Of a DNA stretch of 64,000 nt, positions 31,728 to 40,794 are shown piece by piece (position 1 is the stretch's first letter; every line of letters starts with the position of its first letter). The notes below the pieces were generated by a model. That model was given only the letters and a program-made list of their open reading frames with translations, made no database searches and was not told the DNA's origin. A program made the position numbers and the translations under genes. The DNA is from Alteracholeplasma palmae J233 (GTDB lineage Bacteria; Bacillota_I; Bacilli_A; Acholeplasmatales; Acholeplasmataceae): NCBI RefSeq assembly GCF_000968055.1, contig NC_022538.1, forward strand, positions 1,399,499-1,463,498, in the 5' to 3' direction.

Positions 31728-32709
31728 ATGCCGCCACTATCCTGAAACAAATGATTCCTATAAGCACTGATAAGCTTACTATTAAAGCTAGAATATCTTT
31801 AGATGCCCATCTGTAACTTGCAAGTTTTGTACGAGGCGCACCTAGAACGTACCCTCTTACTTCCATAGCATTGCTTAGATCCAATGATCTTTTAAATGAG
31901 ATAACAAATATTGGGACTAAAAGTGAAATGATTTGCCCTAATTTTTGAATAAATTTACTTTCTTTAAATTCAACTCCACGAGATGCTTGAGCTTTCATAA
32001 TTTTTTCTGTTTCTTCTAATAAAGTAGGAATAGATCTTAAAGTTAATGATAACATCATTGCAAATATTGAAACAGGCACTCCAATATACTTTAATGGTTT
32101 AAGTACAGTTTCTAATCCATCATTAAGTTCAGTTGTAGAGGTTGTATAAGTTAATAATGAGGCAATAATAATAACTGTCATAATTCTTACAAAAATAAAT
32201 AAGACTCTTATCACCGCATCAGAATAAATAGCTAACTTATAATTAGCCCATGGCATATAAGGCAAATATGCTTGTAAGACAAAAATTAAAACTACAGTTA
32301 TTAAAAAATAAATAGTTCTAAATTTAATATATTTTTTAGTAAAATTATAGAATATGATTAATCCAATAATAGCACCAAAACTAGCTAATCCAAAAGACAT
32401 ATCTGTTTCAAGCCATAAAGTTCCTGTTTGGATATAAAAGACTTGAATAATTGATGTGAAAACTAAAAGGAATACAATTCCTTTAAGATTGTTCATAACA
32501 TTCTTGAAAGGTACTGAAGAAATAAAGACTAATAGTAACGCAAAAATAAATAAACTTCCTAATAAAATCAGGTTGATCATTTTCAGTTCAATTGGAATTA
32601 AGAAAATGGATACCATAAGAAGGATCATACTAATAATCTTAACACTAGGAATCATTCTATGCAGTAAAGAATTTCCTGGTAAATACTGTCCAATTTTAAT
32701 ATTATTCAT
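31714..32709 (-). CDS. ecfT: ECF transporter transmembrane component EcfT
   Basis: 331 residues, longer than the ~265 of Bacillus EcfT. It contains about six to eight hydrophobic segments and the coupling motif with the ARG-like sequence MKAQASRGVEFKE plus a second DLSNAMEVRGYVLGAPRT. The extra length lies in a central hydrophobic region (about residues 110-170). With EcfA1 and EcfA2 it forms the shared energising module that binds vitamin-specific S components; none of those is in the window. Confidence 0.92.
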   Translation of the reverse strand: MNNIKIGQYLPGNSLLHRMIPSVKIISMILLMVSIFLIPIELKMINLILLGSLFIFALLLVFISSVPFKNVMNNLKGIVFLLVFTSIIQVFYIQTGTLWLETDMSFGLASFGAIIGLIIFYNFTKKYIKFRTIYFLITVVLIFVLQAYLPYMPWANYKLAIYSDAVIRVLFIFVRIMTVIIIASLLTYTTSTTELNDGLETVLKPLKYIGVPVSIFAMMLSLTLRSIPTLLEETEKIMKAQASRGVEFKESKFIQKLGQIISLLVPIFVISFKRSLDLSNAMEVRGYVLGAPRTKLASYRWASKDILALIVSLSVLIGIICFRIVAAYVSF

Positions 32710-33556
32710 TTATCTTAACCTCCTTTAAATAATCTAGGAGTTCATTATAAGTGTATTTAGCCTCATAAGGCACTTTAGCAGTTTTTTCTAAATGCTTAAG
32801 TATCTTAATTGGAGTTGGGTAATCTAGGTGAAATGTATTGAAATTAGGATGTGAAAAAAGTGCTTCTTTTGTTCCATCAAAAACAATTTTACCGTGATTT
32901 AATACAAGAACACGTTTTGCATATTGCGCAACAATATCCATATCATGTGTAATTAAAATAACTGTTTTATTTTCTTTATCATGTATTTCTTTAAATATTT
33001 CCATAATATCTTCTTGACCTTGAGGATCTAGACCTCTTGTTGGTTCATCAAGAACTAATACTTCTGGTTCCATTGCAAGAATACCAGCAATTGCGACTCT
33101 TCTCATTTGCCCACCACTAATTCTAAATGGCGACTGTTCATAAAGAGGTTCTTCGATTTTGACAGTTTCTAAGGCTTTTTTAGCTTTTATCATTGCCTCA
33201 TCTACGCTACTTCTAAAATTTCTTGGGCCAAACATAACATCTTTTAAAATAGTACTTTCAAAAAGTTGATATTCAGGAAATTGAAATACTAATCCTACTT
33301 TTTGTCTTAAATAATTAATTTTAGTGTTTTTCTTTTTAGGCGGTAATTCTTGATTAAAAACTTTTAAATTACCACTTGTTGGTAATAACAAAGCATTCAT
33401 CAATTGAACTAATGTGGACTTCCCTGATCCTGTTTGTCCACAAATAGCAATAAATTCATTTTTATCATCAATATTTAAGTCAATATTATCTAAAGCTTTA
33501 TATGTTTTTTTGATGGCTTTATATTCATAATTTACTTTTTCAAATTGTATGCCCAT
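32702..33556 (-). CDS. ecfA2: ECF transporter ATPase EcfA2
   Basis: 284 residues. Walker A AICGQTGSGKSTLVQLM, Q-loop FQFPEYQLFE, signature ISGGQMRRVAIAG, Walker B VLVLDEPTRGLDPQGQ and switch His LITHDMD. It overlaps ecfA1 by 25 bases and ecfT by eight. Heterodimerises with EcfA1 to power vitamin uptake. Confidence 0.95.
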   Translation of the reverse strand: MGIQFEKVNYEYKAIKKTYKALDNIDLNIDDKNEFIAICGQTGSGKSTLVQLMNALLLPTSGNLKVFNQELPPKKKNTKINYLRQKVGLVFQFPEYQLFESTILKDVMFGPRNFRSSVDEAMIKAKKALETVKIEEPLYEQSPFRISGGQMRRVAIAGILAMEPEVLVLDEPTRGLDPQGQEDIMEIFKEIHDKENKTVILITHDMDIVAQYAKRVLVLNHGKIVFDGTKEALFSHPNFNTFHLDYPTPIKILKHLEKTAKVPYEAKYTYNELLDYLKEVKINE

Positions 33557-34338
33557 AATGCATCCACCAACTTTTTATTTATTTCATGACCTGATTTTTT
33601 AATATCATGATAAAGTCTTAAACTGTAAGGTAACTTTAATCTAGCGTCTATTAGGATTTTTTCTTCTTTAAAGACTTCTAAAGGAGTTCCTTGTAAAACA
33701 AGGTTTCCCTCGTTTAAAACAAGTATATAATCACTTTTAGAAGCAAAATCAAGATCATGAGTAATGGTAATTATTGTCTTTTCGTGTTCTTTATTGAGTT
33801 TATATATTAATTCTGATATTTCTAAAACACCTTCAGGGTCTAACATAGAAGTAGCTTCATCAAAAATGATTACTTCTTGTTCCATGGCTAAACTAGCTGC
33901 AATCGCAACTCTTTGTTTTTGTCCACCTGATAGTTGTTGAGGCTCTTTATCAAGATACTCTTCCATACCTACTAGTTTTGCATAATGATGAATTCTTTCA
34001 ATCATTTCATTTTTAGGAATTTGTTGATTTTCAAGTCCAAACGCAATATCATGTTTAACTGTAACCCCAACAAATTGATTATCTGGATTTTGAAAAACAA
34101 TACCTATTTTTCTTCTTACTTCTGCTAAATTATTTTCATTAATTTCTAAATCATCAATTGTAATTGTGCCTTTTTGCGGTTCTAAAAGACCTACCAATAA
34201 TTTTGACAGTGTTGACTTTCCTGATCCATTATGACCAATAATTGAAATCCACTTTCCTTTTGGAATATTAAAAGATATTTCTTTTAGTGTCTCAGATGAA
34301 TTATAATATGAAAATGAAAGGTTATCTACTTTTATCAT
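33532..34338 (-). CDS. ecfA1: ECF transporter ATPase EcfA1
   Basis: 268 residues from the ATG at 34338 (AAAGGGTGA upstream). Walker A SIIGHNGSGKSTLSKLL, Q-loop FQNPDNQFVGVTV, signature LSGGQKQRVAIAA, Walker B VIIFDEATSMLDPEG (Ala replaces the usual Pro), switch His ITHDLD. First gene of the ecfA1-ecfA2-ecfT-truA operon. Confidence 0.95.
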   Translation of the reverse strand: MIKVDNLSFSYYNSSETLKEISFNIPKGKWISIIGHNGSGKSTLSKLLVGLLEPQKGTITIDDLEINENNLAEVRRKIGIVFQNPDNQFVGVTVKHDIAFGLENQQIPKNEMIERIHHYAKLVGMEEYLDKEPQQLSGGQKQRVAIAASLAMEQEVIIFDEATSMLDPEGVLEISELIYKLNKEHEKTIITITHDLDFASKSDYILVLNEGNLVLQGTPLEVFKEEKILIDARLKLPYSLRLYHDIKKSGHEINKKLVDALWAYNLKK

Positions 34339-34456
34339 TTTTTCACCCTTTCTATCTTTCTTATTATAACATTTATCATTATCAATATAAAGATAAATAG
34401 ATACCATTATGGCATTTTGACGTTAAATCCGTTATAATAAAATTGAGGTGTTTATT

Positions 34457-34771
34457 ATGGCATTAGAATTAGAATTAATTGATTTTAAAAAAGATGTTTT
34501 AGATAACAATATCATTTCTATCGTCTTTTTTCACGCTTCTTGGTGTAGAAACTGTAAATCTTTATTTCCAGTCTTAGAAAACCTTGAAGAAGATTTATAT
34601 CCACTTATCCAAGTTATTAGTGTCGATGCAGAAAAAAATGCAGACTTTAGCGATCAATATGAAATTATGAGTTTACCAACATGTCTTATTTTTAAAAATG
34701 GCATACTAGTTGAAAAAATCATTGGTCTTAATAGCTTTGAAAAAATGAAAGAGATGATTTTAAATGTATGA
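34457..34771 (+). CDS. Thioredoxin-like protein (WCRNC active site)
   Basis: 104 residues from the ATG at 34457 (TGAGGTG upstream; a GTG three codons earlier is less likely). Thioredoxin fold: FFHASWCRNCKSLFPVLENL, VDAEKNADFSDQYEIMSLPTCLIFKNG with the cis-Pro in LPT. The active site is WCRNC rather than WCGPC, so redox potential may differ. A TATAAT at 34433-34438 marks the likely promoter. It overlaps the thioredoxin-reductase-like gene by eight bases, so the two probably form a redox pair. Confidence 0.87.
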   Translation: MALELELIDFKKDVLDNNIISIVFFHASWCRNCKSLFPVLENLEEDLYPLIQVISVDAEKNADFSDQYEIMSLPTCLIFKNGILVEKIIGLNSFEKMKEMILNV

Positions 34772-35612
34772 TACGATAGTTATCGGTCTTGGACCTGCTG
34801 GGGCAACCGCGGCTATTTACTTGAAACGATTTAATAATGATGTTTTATTAATTGGAAAAGACCTCGGTGCTTTAAAAGAAAGTGATATGATTGAAAATTA
34901 TTATGGGTTTGCTGAACCTATTTCAGGCAATATTATTGTCGCAAACGGTATTAAACAAGCTGAAAGACACGGTGTACCAATCATAAGAGATTCTGTGATT
35001 AATATAGATGAGCATGATAATTACTTTATTGTTACAACCGAACATGCTGTTTTTGAAGCAAAAACTATTTTATTAGCCACAGGAAAAAATAGAAAAAGAC
35101 TTCCAGTTGAAGGCTTTAATGCTTATCGTGGGAAAGGTATTAGTCTATGTGTTACTTGTGATGGCTTTTTCTTTAGAAAAAAGAAAATAGGCATTATTGG
35201 TGATGGTCCTTACATGTTACACGAATTAAGTCTTTTAACTAACTTAACTGATGATATTACTATTTTTAGTAATGGGATAAATATTAAAAATGATTCTTAT
35301 AAAGTAGTTACCGAACCTATTACAGGGTTTTATGGAGATAGTAAGTTAACTAGTTTGAAAACTAGTAATGCTACTTATCAGTTAGATGGAGTATTTGTTG
35401 CGATAGGCTCTCCTTCTGCTTTAGAATTTGCTCAAAGTTTAGGCATCATTCTAGATAAGGAAACCATTATAGTTGATGACAACTTCCAAACAAATAACCC
35501 TGGGGTGTTTGCGGCTGGTGATGTTATTGGTGGGTTTTTACAAATTTCAAAAGCTGTTTGCGATGGTACAAACGCTGCTAGAAAAATCCATGAATATTTA
35601 AGAAAAAAATAA
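34764..35612 (+). CDS. Thioredoxin reductase-like FAD/NAD(P)H oxidoreductase
   Basis: 282 residues. FAD-binding GLGPAGATAAIYLKR, the redox motif LCVTCDGFFFRKKKIGIIG (CxxC followed by an NAD(P)H-binding Rossmann entry IGDGPY, degenerate compared with GGGxSA), and the C-terminal FAD motif NPGVFAAGDVIGGFLQISKAVCDG. It is about 25 residues shorter than Bacillus TrxB, and the second nucleotide-binding site is poor, so the electron donor is uncertain. Coupled to the thioredoxin gene upstream. Confidence 0.85.
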   Translation: MYDTIVIGLGPAGATAAIYLKRFNNDVLLIGKDLGALKESDMIENYYGFAEPISGNIIVANGIKQAERHGVPIIRDSVINIDEHDNYFIVTTEHAVFEAKTILLATGKNRKRLPVEGFNAYRGKGISLCVTCDGFFFRKKKIGIIGDGPYMLHELSLLTNLTDDITIFSNGINIKNDSYKVVTEPITGFYGDSKLTSLKTSNATYQLDGVFVAIGSPSALEFAQSLGIILDKETIIVDDNFQTNNPGVFAAGDVIGGFLQISKAVCDGTNAARKIHEYLRKK

Positions 35613-35667
35613 AAAGCATATCTAATAGCTTTAGTAATACAAAGTTATTAGCATATGCTCTTTTTTT
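35613..35667. terminator. Bidirectional terminator between trxB-like and pepF
   Basis: AAAGCATAT..CTAATA..CTTT pairs with AAAG..TATTAG..ATATGCT across 35613-35660, with T's on the right and A's on the left, serving both convergent genes. Confidence 0.85.
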
Positions 35668-37357
35668 ATAATTTTTTATCGTCTACTTGATCTAAGTATT
35701 CTTTAATTGGTTTAATAATTTCTTTAATGCTTCCTTTTATGAAAGGATTTTTTAATTTTGATGCTTCAACTAATCCTAAAAAGCTCTTAGAACCACCTAA
35801 TTTACATAGGCTTAGATAGCTTTCCCAAGCCTTTTTATAATCTTCTCTACTCTTAGTCCAGTATTGGAAGGCGCATACTTGGGCAAGCGTATAATCGATA
35901 TAATAGAATGGTGAACTAAAGATATGTCCTTGTCTAAGCCAGAATCCACCGTTTTCTAAGAATTCATCTTCATCATATTTTTTGAACGGTAAGTATTGTT
36001 TTTCTAGTTTTCTCCATACTTGTCTTCTTTCAGTTGGAGTAAGACTTGGGTTTTCATATACTTCGTGTTGGAAGTGATCTACTAATGCTCCATATGGTAA
36101 GAAAGTCACTGCACCTGCTAAATGTGAAAATTTATATTTTTCAGTATCTTCTAAGAAAAATTCATTAATCCATGGCCATGCTAGAAATTCCATACTCATA
36201 GAATGAATTTCAGCTGCTTCCATTGTTGGCCAACGATATTCTGGAATTAAGTTTCTACTTTGATATACTTGGAATGCATGTCCAGCTTCATGTGTTAAAA
36301 CATCAACATCATGTGAGGTTCCATTAAAGTTAGCAAATATAAATGGGGCATTATAACTTGGTAAAAAGGTACAGTATCCTCCTCCTTGTTTTCCTGGTTT
36401 ACTATCTAATTCTAATAATCCATTTTTTAACATAAAAGTAAAGAATTCATCAGTTTCTTTTGACATCTCTTTATACATCTTAGTTGCCTTTTCTACTTGC
36501 CAATCCTTATTTCCTTTAGGTGTAGGATTACCTGATAAAAATGATAAAGTCAAATCATAACTTTGTGGGTTTTTAATGCCTAAACGTTTAGCTTTTCTTT
36601 CTGTTAATTCATTAACAAGTGGCACAACTGTTTCATAAATTTGCTCTCTATATGCTTTTACTTCTTTTGACGTATAATCAGTTCTACCAAATCTGTCATA
36701 GCCTAATTGTACAAAGTTTTCATATCCTAATCTTTTAGCAATTCTAGTTCTAACTTGAACCATATCATCATAAATTCTATCATATGCTTCTAAATTATCA
36801 CTGAAGAATTTAGAGACTGCTAAATTAGCTTGTTTTCTTGTTTCTCTATCTGTTGATTGAACAAATGGAGCCATTTGACTTAAGTTATAAATACTTCCTT
36901 CAAATTCTATTTGAGCACTAGAAGTTAGTTTTGAATATTCTGTTGATAATTTATTTTCTAGTTGCAAGTCTTCAACTATTTCAGGCTTAAAAGTTTTTTT
37001 AGAAACTTCTGCTTGTTTAAATAGAAGTTCTCCAAACTCTTTTACTAGAGCTTCTCTGTTTTTACTTGTTAATATTTTATTAGTAAATTCATTGCTAATT
37101 TCTTGTAAGTAAGGCATATTTTCATCGAAAAATGCTTGTTCTGCCTCATAGTATTCATCTCTAGTATCGATACTATTTCTGATTGATGCTAAAGTAATCA
37201 TTGTTTCTACTTTATCATTTAAAGCATGAAATGCTTTAATAGCTTTTATCTCAGTAGCAGCATCTTTTCCATTTGAGATACTTTCTAAAATAGTTTTAGC
37301 TTCTTTTTTATATTCTTCAATACTTGGTCGTTGATATGGGAATTCATTAAATGTCAT
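35666..37357 (-). CDS. pepF: M3-family oligoendopeptidase F-like metallopeptidase
   Basis: 563 residues. The zinc motif is DVLTHEAGHAFQVYQSR (HExxH), with the third ligand expected in MEAAEIHSMSMEFL. The N-terminus FNEFPYQRPSIEEYKKEA and FLPSYNAPFIFANFNGTSHDV are typical of the short PepF branch. It cleaves cytosolic oligopeptides in known members. Monocistronic between a bidirectional terminator and the nuclease gene. Confidence 0.93.
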   Translation of the reverse strand: MTFNEFPYQRPSIEEYKKEAKTILESISNGKDAATEIKAIKAFHALNDKVETMITLASIRNSIDTRDEYYEAEQAFFDENMPYLQEISNEFTNKILTSKNREALVKEFGELLFKQAEVSKKTFKPEIVEDLQLENKLSTEYSKLTSSAQIEFEGSIYNLSQMAPFVQSTDRETRKQANLAVSKFFSDNLEAYDRIYDDMVQVRTRIAKRLGYENFVQLGYDRFGRTDYTSKEVKAYREQIYETVVPLVNELTERKAKRLGIKNPQSYDLTLSFLSGNPTPKGNKDWQVEKATKMYKEMSKETDEFFTFMLKNGLLELDSKPGKQGGGYCTFLPSYNAPFIFANFNGTSHDVDVLTHEAGHAFQVYQSRNLIPEYRWPTMEAAEIHSMSMEFLAWPWINEFFLEDTEKYKFSHLAGAVTFLPYGALVDHFQHEVYENPSLTPTERRQVWRKLEKQYLPFKKYDEDEFLENGGFWLRQGHIFSSPFYYIDYTLAQVCAFQYWTKSREDYKKAWESYLSLCKLGGSKSFLGLVEASKLKNPFIKGSIKEIIKPIKEYLDQVDDKKL

Positions 37358-37411
37358 ACATGTATACTTCCTTTTCTAAATTATTGTTATTATACGCTTA
37401 ATAGTTAATTT

Positions 37412-39847
37412 TTACAAGTTAATGTTTAAATCATCATTTTTAAAAATAATTGCCTTATCAAATTTTGATAATGGATTAAATACAAATTCTTTATATACTT
37501 GCGTTAGTTGTTGGTTTTGACTAATTTCTTTGTAGAAGTACTGTTCCACATATCCAGGGTTATCAACATATGGGTTTCTATTTCCTTGATATTCGTAGAT
37601 AACGTTGTTACGTTGGACTTCAAACTCTGAAACCGGATCTTCCTTGTGCCATGCTAATAAAGTGTCTAACATGCTCATTTTAGCTCCTTGTGGCTTGTAG
37701 TTAGTAGATGAATCATTTGTAAGTACTTCATTAACAAGTGTTAAAATATTATGATAACGTGTTGCCATATAAAATAAAATTCTAGCTGTGTCGCCTCTTT
37801 GATCATCTCCTGTATAATAAGCATTTCTACCAACAGTTTGATTTTTAGTGTTTTTTTCTTCTGGATTTTCAAAGTATCTATTACTTCTTGAACTATTAGT
37901 CGATGGGACTATTGCACGTAGATTATAAAGATCAGTTCCTTGATTTCTTGTACCATTTTCTACTCTTTCTATACCTAATCTTGAATTTGGCCATACATGT
38001 TCTCTTGCCCAAGATGTTCCACCATCCCAATAAATAACACTGATTAGAGCATTATCATATGCCCCATAAAGGTATGTTTTATCATCTTTTTTGATATAAT
38101 CTGATTGTTCTAAAATAAATCGTGCTTCACCATAAGATCTTGGTGTCATAGTATCAGTTAAAATTTTAGATAATTCTGCTTTAAATGCTTCTTTTGATAA
38201 ACCATTCAAGCTAGCATAATATGTTAAATTATCGTAAGGCGCTAAATCAGACAGTTTATTAGTTACTTTTCTTTCATCTTCAAAGCGTTCTTTAATTTCT
38301 TCTAAGCCACCTTTTTCTGGTTCATCGCTCATAAATACTATTCTTTTATCTCTGTTATGGTCAAATAAAACATTATCAATAGTTACATTACCTACACCAT
38401 CTTTAATGACTTCAAACTTAATATAAACAGCTTCTTTTGTATCAAGTTCATATATATATTTAGTTGGATTTTTACTTAATGTATAGTCTACTTCATTTGT
38501 AAAATTCTTACCATCTTTTGAATAAGAAACTTTTAAATTGTTTTTAGCACTTGTTTTAGCATAGAATTCAACTTTATTTAATTCAGCTATAGAGAATTTA
38601 GTTAAAGCATATGGGGTTACGTGGGTTCTATCATATGTTCTCATTTGTAAAGATGCAATATCATTTATCACTTGTGTTTTTGTTGAAGTGACTGTTCCAT
38701 ATACAATTTCCCATTGATATGTTTCTTCACCTGTGATGCGGGGCTTTTCATTGTTATAGGTAGAGCTTGGAATAAATCCTTCTTTTTCTTCAAAAGTTAC
38801 TAAAGAAGGTTGTTTCCATATACTAATTTCTTTTTCTAAAATGACATCACCATTATTATTTTTTATAACTAATTTAAAGTCTTCATCATTTTTATTCATA
38901 TCAGATATAATAAAAATATTTTCTGCAGTTGAATCTATTAAGTTTTCGTTAATATAAACTTGTAAAGAATCAGAGTAAATATCTTCTGAAAAATTAACTG
39001 TTGGATCATTATCAAACGCTTGTTTTATATTATTAAGAGATGATTTAACATATATATCGGTATTCTCACTAAAAATTAATTGATCTATTTTTTGTGTATA
39101 AAAAGGATCTTTATAATAATCAAAACTAATCACTTCATTGCTAAAAAATGGTGAATCAATTACAATTCCTTTTTCTACTAATTCTTGAAAAATTTCTAAG
39201 CCGTTTTCATCTATATAATTAATTTGAATAAGTTTTATTTCAACTATTGTTATTGGGACTTCATATGTTTTAACATAATTTATTGCATCAATATTTACCT
39301 TTAAAACTAGATTTACATTTTCTTCTGCTCTATTAATTGTTACATTATAGTTATCTGTTATTATAAAATTTTGATTTTCTTCAATACTATAGGTTACTTT
39401 GTATCCTTTGTAAGTATCTGGCAAAACAAAATCATTTTTAAGATATTCATTACTTAGATTTGTTCCATATGTAATATCAAATGTATCTCCAAATGTTTCA
39501 TCTTTTAAAATAGTTAAGTTAAACACTTTCTTATTTTTATTTAGATCATTTTTAAAGGATGCCGTTAAGGACACTTTTTGTTCCTCTTGTAGTTGTTTTA
39601 CTTCTACTTTGTTATTATTTACTATTAGAGAATCACTATCGCTGATCCATTCAATTTCTTCTTTACTTACTTCATTAACTAAAGTAAATGATTCTTTAAT
39701 ATTATTTTGATCTATATTATTACCATAATCAATTTTGATATTATTTAATAACTCACTAAAATCTTTTTCTTTATTTAAACATCCAACTAATAAAATAGTT
39801 GAAAACACTGTGATTGTTAAAGCTAATATTATTCTTATTTTTTTCAT
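37412..39847 (-). CDS. Surface lipoprotein with endonuclease I domain
   Basis: 811 residues from the ATG at 39847 (GGAAGG upstream). A lipoprotein signal peptide ends in LLVGC. The first ~500 residues are beta-rich repeats of surface type (bacterial immunoglobulin-like and MucBP/InlB-like segments). The C-terminal ~270 residues carry the His-Me-finger endonuclease I signature: WAREHVWPNSRLG, GTDLYNLRAIVPSTNSSRSN and the following ARILFYMATRYH. The predicted role is degradation of extracellular DNA to obtain nucleotides, useful to a nucleotide-scavenging organism. It may share transcription with the small membrane protein upstream, although a terminator separates them. Confidence 0.87.
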   Translation of the reverse strand: MKKIRIILALTITVFSTILLVGCLNKEKDFSELLNNIKIDYGNNIDQNNIKESFTLVNEVSKEEIEWISDSDSLIVNNNKVEVKQLQEEQKVSLTASFKNDLNKNKKVFNLTILKDETFGDTFDITYGTNLSNEYLKNDFVLPDTYKGYKVTYSIEENQNFIITDNYNVTINRAEENVNLVLKVNIDAINYVKTYEVPITIVEIKLIQINYIDENGLEIFQELVEKGIVIDSPFFSNEVISFDYYKDPFYTQKIDQLIFSENTDIYVKSSLNNIKQAFDNDPTVNFSEDIYSDSLQVYINENLIDSTAENIFIISDMNKNDEDFKLVIKNNNGDVILEKEISIWKQPSLVTFEEKEGFIPSSTYNNEKPRITGEETYQWEIVYGTVTSTKTQVINDIASLQMRTYDRTHVTPYALTKFSIAELNKVEFYAKTSAKNNLKVSYSKDGKNFTNEVDYTLSKNPTKYIYELDTKEAVYIKFEVIKDGVGNVTIDNVLFDHNRDKRIVFMSDEPEKGGLEEIKERFEDERKVTNKLSDLAPYDNLTYYASLNGLSKEAFKAELSKILTDTMTPRSYGEARFILEQSDYIKKDDKTYLYGAYDNALISVIYWDGGTSWAREHVWPNSRLGIERVENGTRNQGTDLYNLRAIVPSTNSSRSNRYFENPEEKNTKNQTVGRNAYYTGDDQRGDTARILFYMATRYHNILTLVNEVLTNDSSTNYKPQGAKMSMLDTLLAWHKEDPVSEFEVQRNNVIYEYQGNRNPYVDNPGYVEQYFYKEISQNQQLTQVYKEFVFNPLSKFDKAIIFKNDDLNINL

Positions 39848-39865
39848 GCCATTACCTTCCTGTAA

Positions 39866-39894
39866 TAAAAAAAGCAAACAAAAATTTGCTTTTT
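39866..39894 (-). terminator. Terminator of the small membrane protein gene
   Basis: Read leftward AAAAGCAAA/TTTGCTTTT (39870-39893) followed by a T run. Confidence 0.8.
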
Positions 39895-39913
39895 ATTAAT
39901 TTAAAAACTCTAA

Positions 39914-40345
39914 TTATTTTTCGTATTCTACGTTATTTAAAACTAATTTTTTCTTGCTAACAAAATCTACTACTAAGTATTCAGTATCAATAGCTTGTCT
40001 TCTTTGAATGACATCATTTTCTTCAATTACTTCAACAACTTTAATATCTCTACCTGCAAATATGTTATTTCCTTTTACAACTTGTTTTTGTTGATGTAAT
40101 TGGAATTTCTCAGCATTTCCTTCAGCATCTACAACCCATAATACACCCTTTTTTTCAACTATTACAGATCCTTGCCCTTCTTTATGGAAAACGCCTGCAA
40201 ATGATTCGGCTGGTCTTACCAATAAGAAAACGATAAGTGCAACAACTAATACGATAGCTACAATCACTAATACTGTCCACCATACATATTCTTGAGCAAA
40301 TAAATTATTCATCCAATCATTAAAACTAAAAAGATATTTAAACAT
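39914..40345 (-). CDS. Small single-span membrane protein of unknown function
   Basis: 143 residues from the ATG at 40345 (GGAGG upstream); an in-frame extension is rejected. One long hydrophobic span (VWWTVLVIVAIVLVVALIVFLLV, split here as residues about 20-42) is preceded by a short amphipathic start. The soluble tail (about 100 residues) looks beta-rich: GSVIVEKKGVLWVVDAEGN, QKQVVKGNNIFAGRDIKVVEV. No family recognised; the tail is reminiscent of NfeD/OB-like small beta barrels, which is only a guess. It lies just after rplQ. Confidence 0.7.
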   Translation of the reverse strand: MFKYLFSFNDWMNNLFAQEYVWWTVLVIVAIVLVVALIVFLLVRPAESFAGVFHKEGQGSVIVEKKGVLWVVDAEGNAEKFQLHQQKQVVKGNNIFAGRDIKVVEVIEENDVIQRRQAIDTEYLVVDFVSKKKLVLNNVEYEK

Positions 40346-40392
40346 TACTATACCTCCAAGGTTAAGCTTTACTATAATTATACATAAATAAG

Positions 40393-40422
40393 CAAAAAAA
40401 AACAAGCCTAAGACTTGTTTTT
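40393..40422 (-). terminator. Terminator of the ribosomal-protein superoperon
   Basis: Read leftward AAAACAAG/CTTGTTTT (40399-40421) followed by nine T's, just after rplQ. Confidence 0.9.
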
Positions 40423-40432
40423 AAAGTTGTGA

Positions 40433-40789
40433 TTATATAAATTCAATGATTGCCATTGGTGCAGCATCGCCACGACGAGGAACGGTTTTAATGATACGAG
40501 TGTATCCACCTTTTCTGTCTGTGTATCTACCTGCAATAACATCAAATAATTTTTGTACTGCTGTTTGATTTTCTAAAGCCATTTCATCGCGAACTAATGA
40601 AGCCGCTTGACGACGTGCACTTAGAGTGCCTTCTTTGGCTAAAGTAACCATTTTATCAGCTAATTTTTGTAATTCTTTAGCTTTAGCTTCAGTAGTAACA
40701 ATTCTATCGTTAATGATTAAATCAGTTACTAAATCGCGTAATAAAGCTTTTCTTTGGTCGCTATTGCGGCTAAGTTTACTATAAGCCAT
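40433..40789 (-). CDS. rplQ: 50S ribosomal protein L17
   Basis: 118 residues, normal length. Motifs: [57 protein letters not shown]. Last gene of the S10-spc-alpha superoperon, five bases after rpoA; a strong terminator follows. In Bacillus ecfA1 would come next; here that block is displaced by about 6 kb. Confidence 0.97.
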   Translation of the reverse strand: MAYSKLSRNSDQRKALLRDLVTDLIINDRIVTTEAKAKELQKLADKMVTLAKEGTLSARRQAASLVRDEMALENQTAVQKLFDVIAGRYTDRKGGYTRIIKTVPRRGDAAPMAIIEFI

Positions 40790-40794
40790 GGTTA

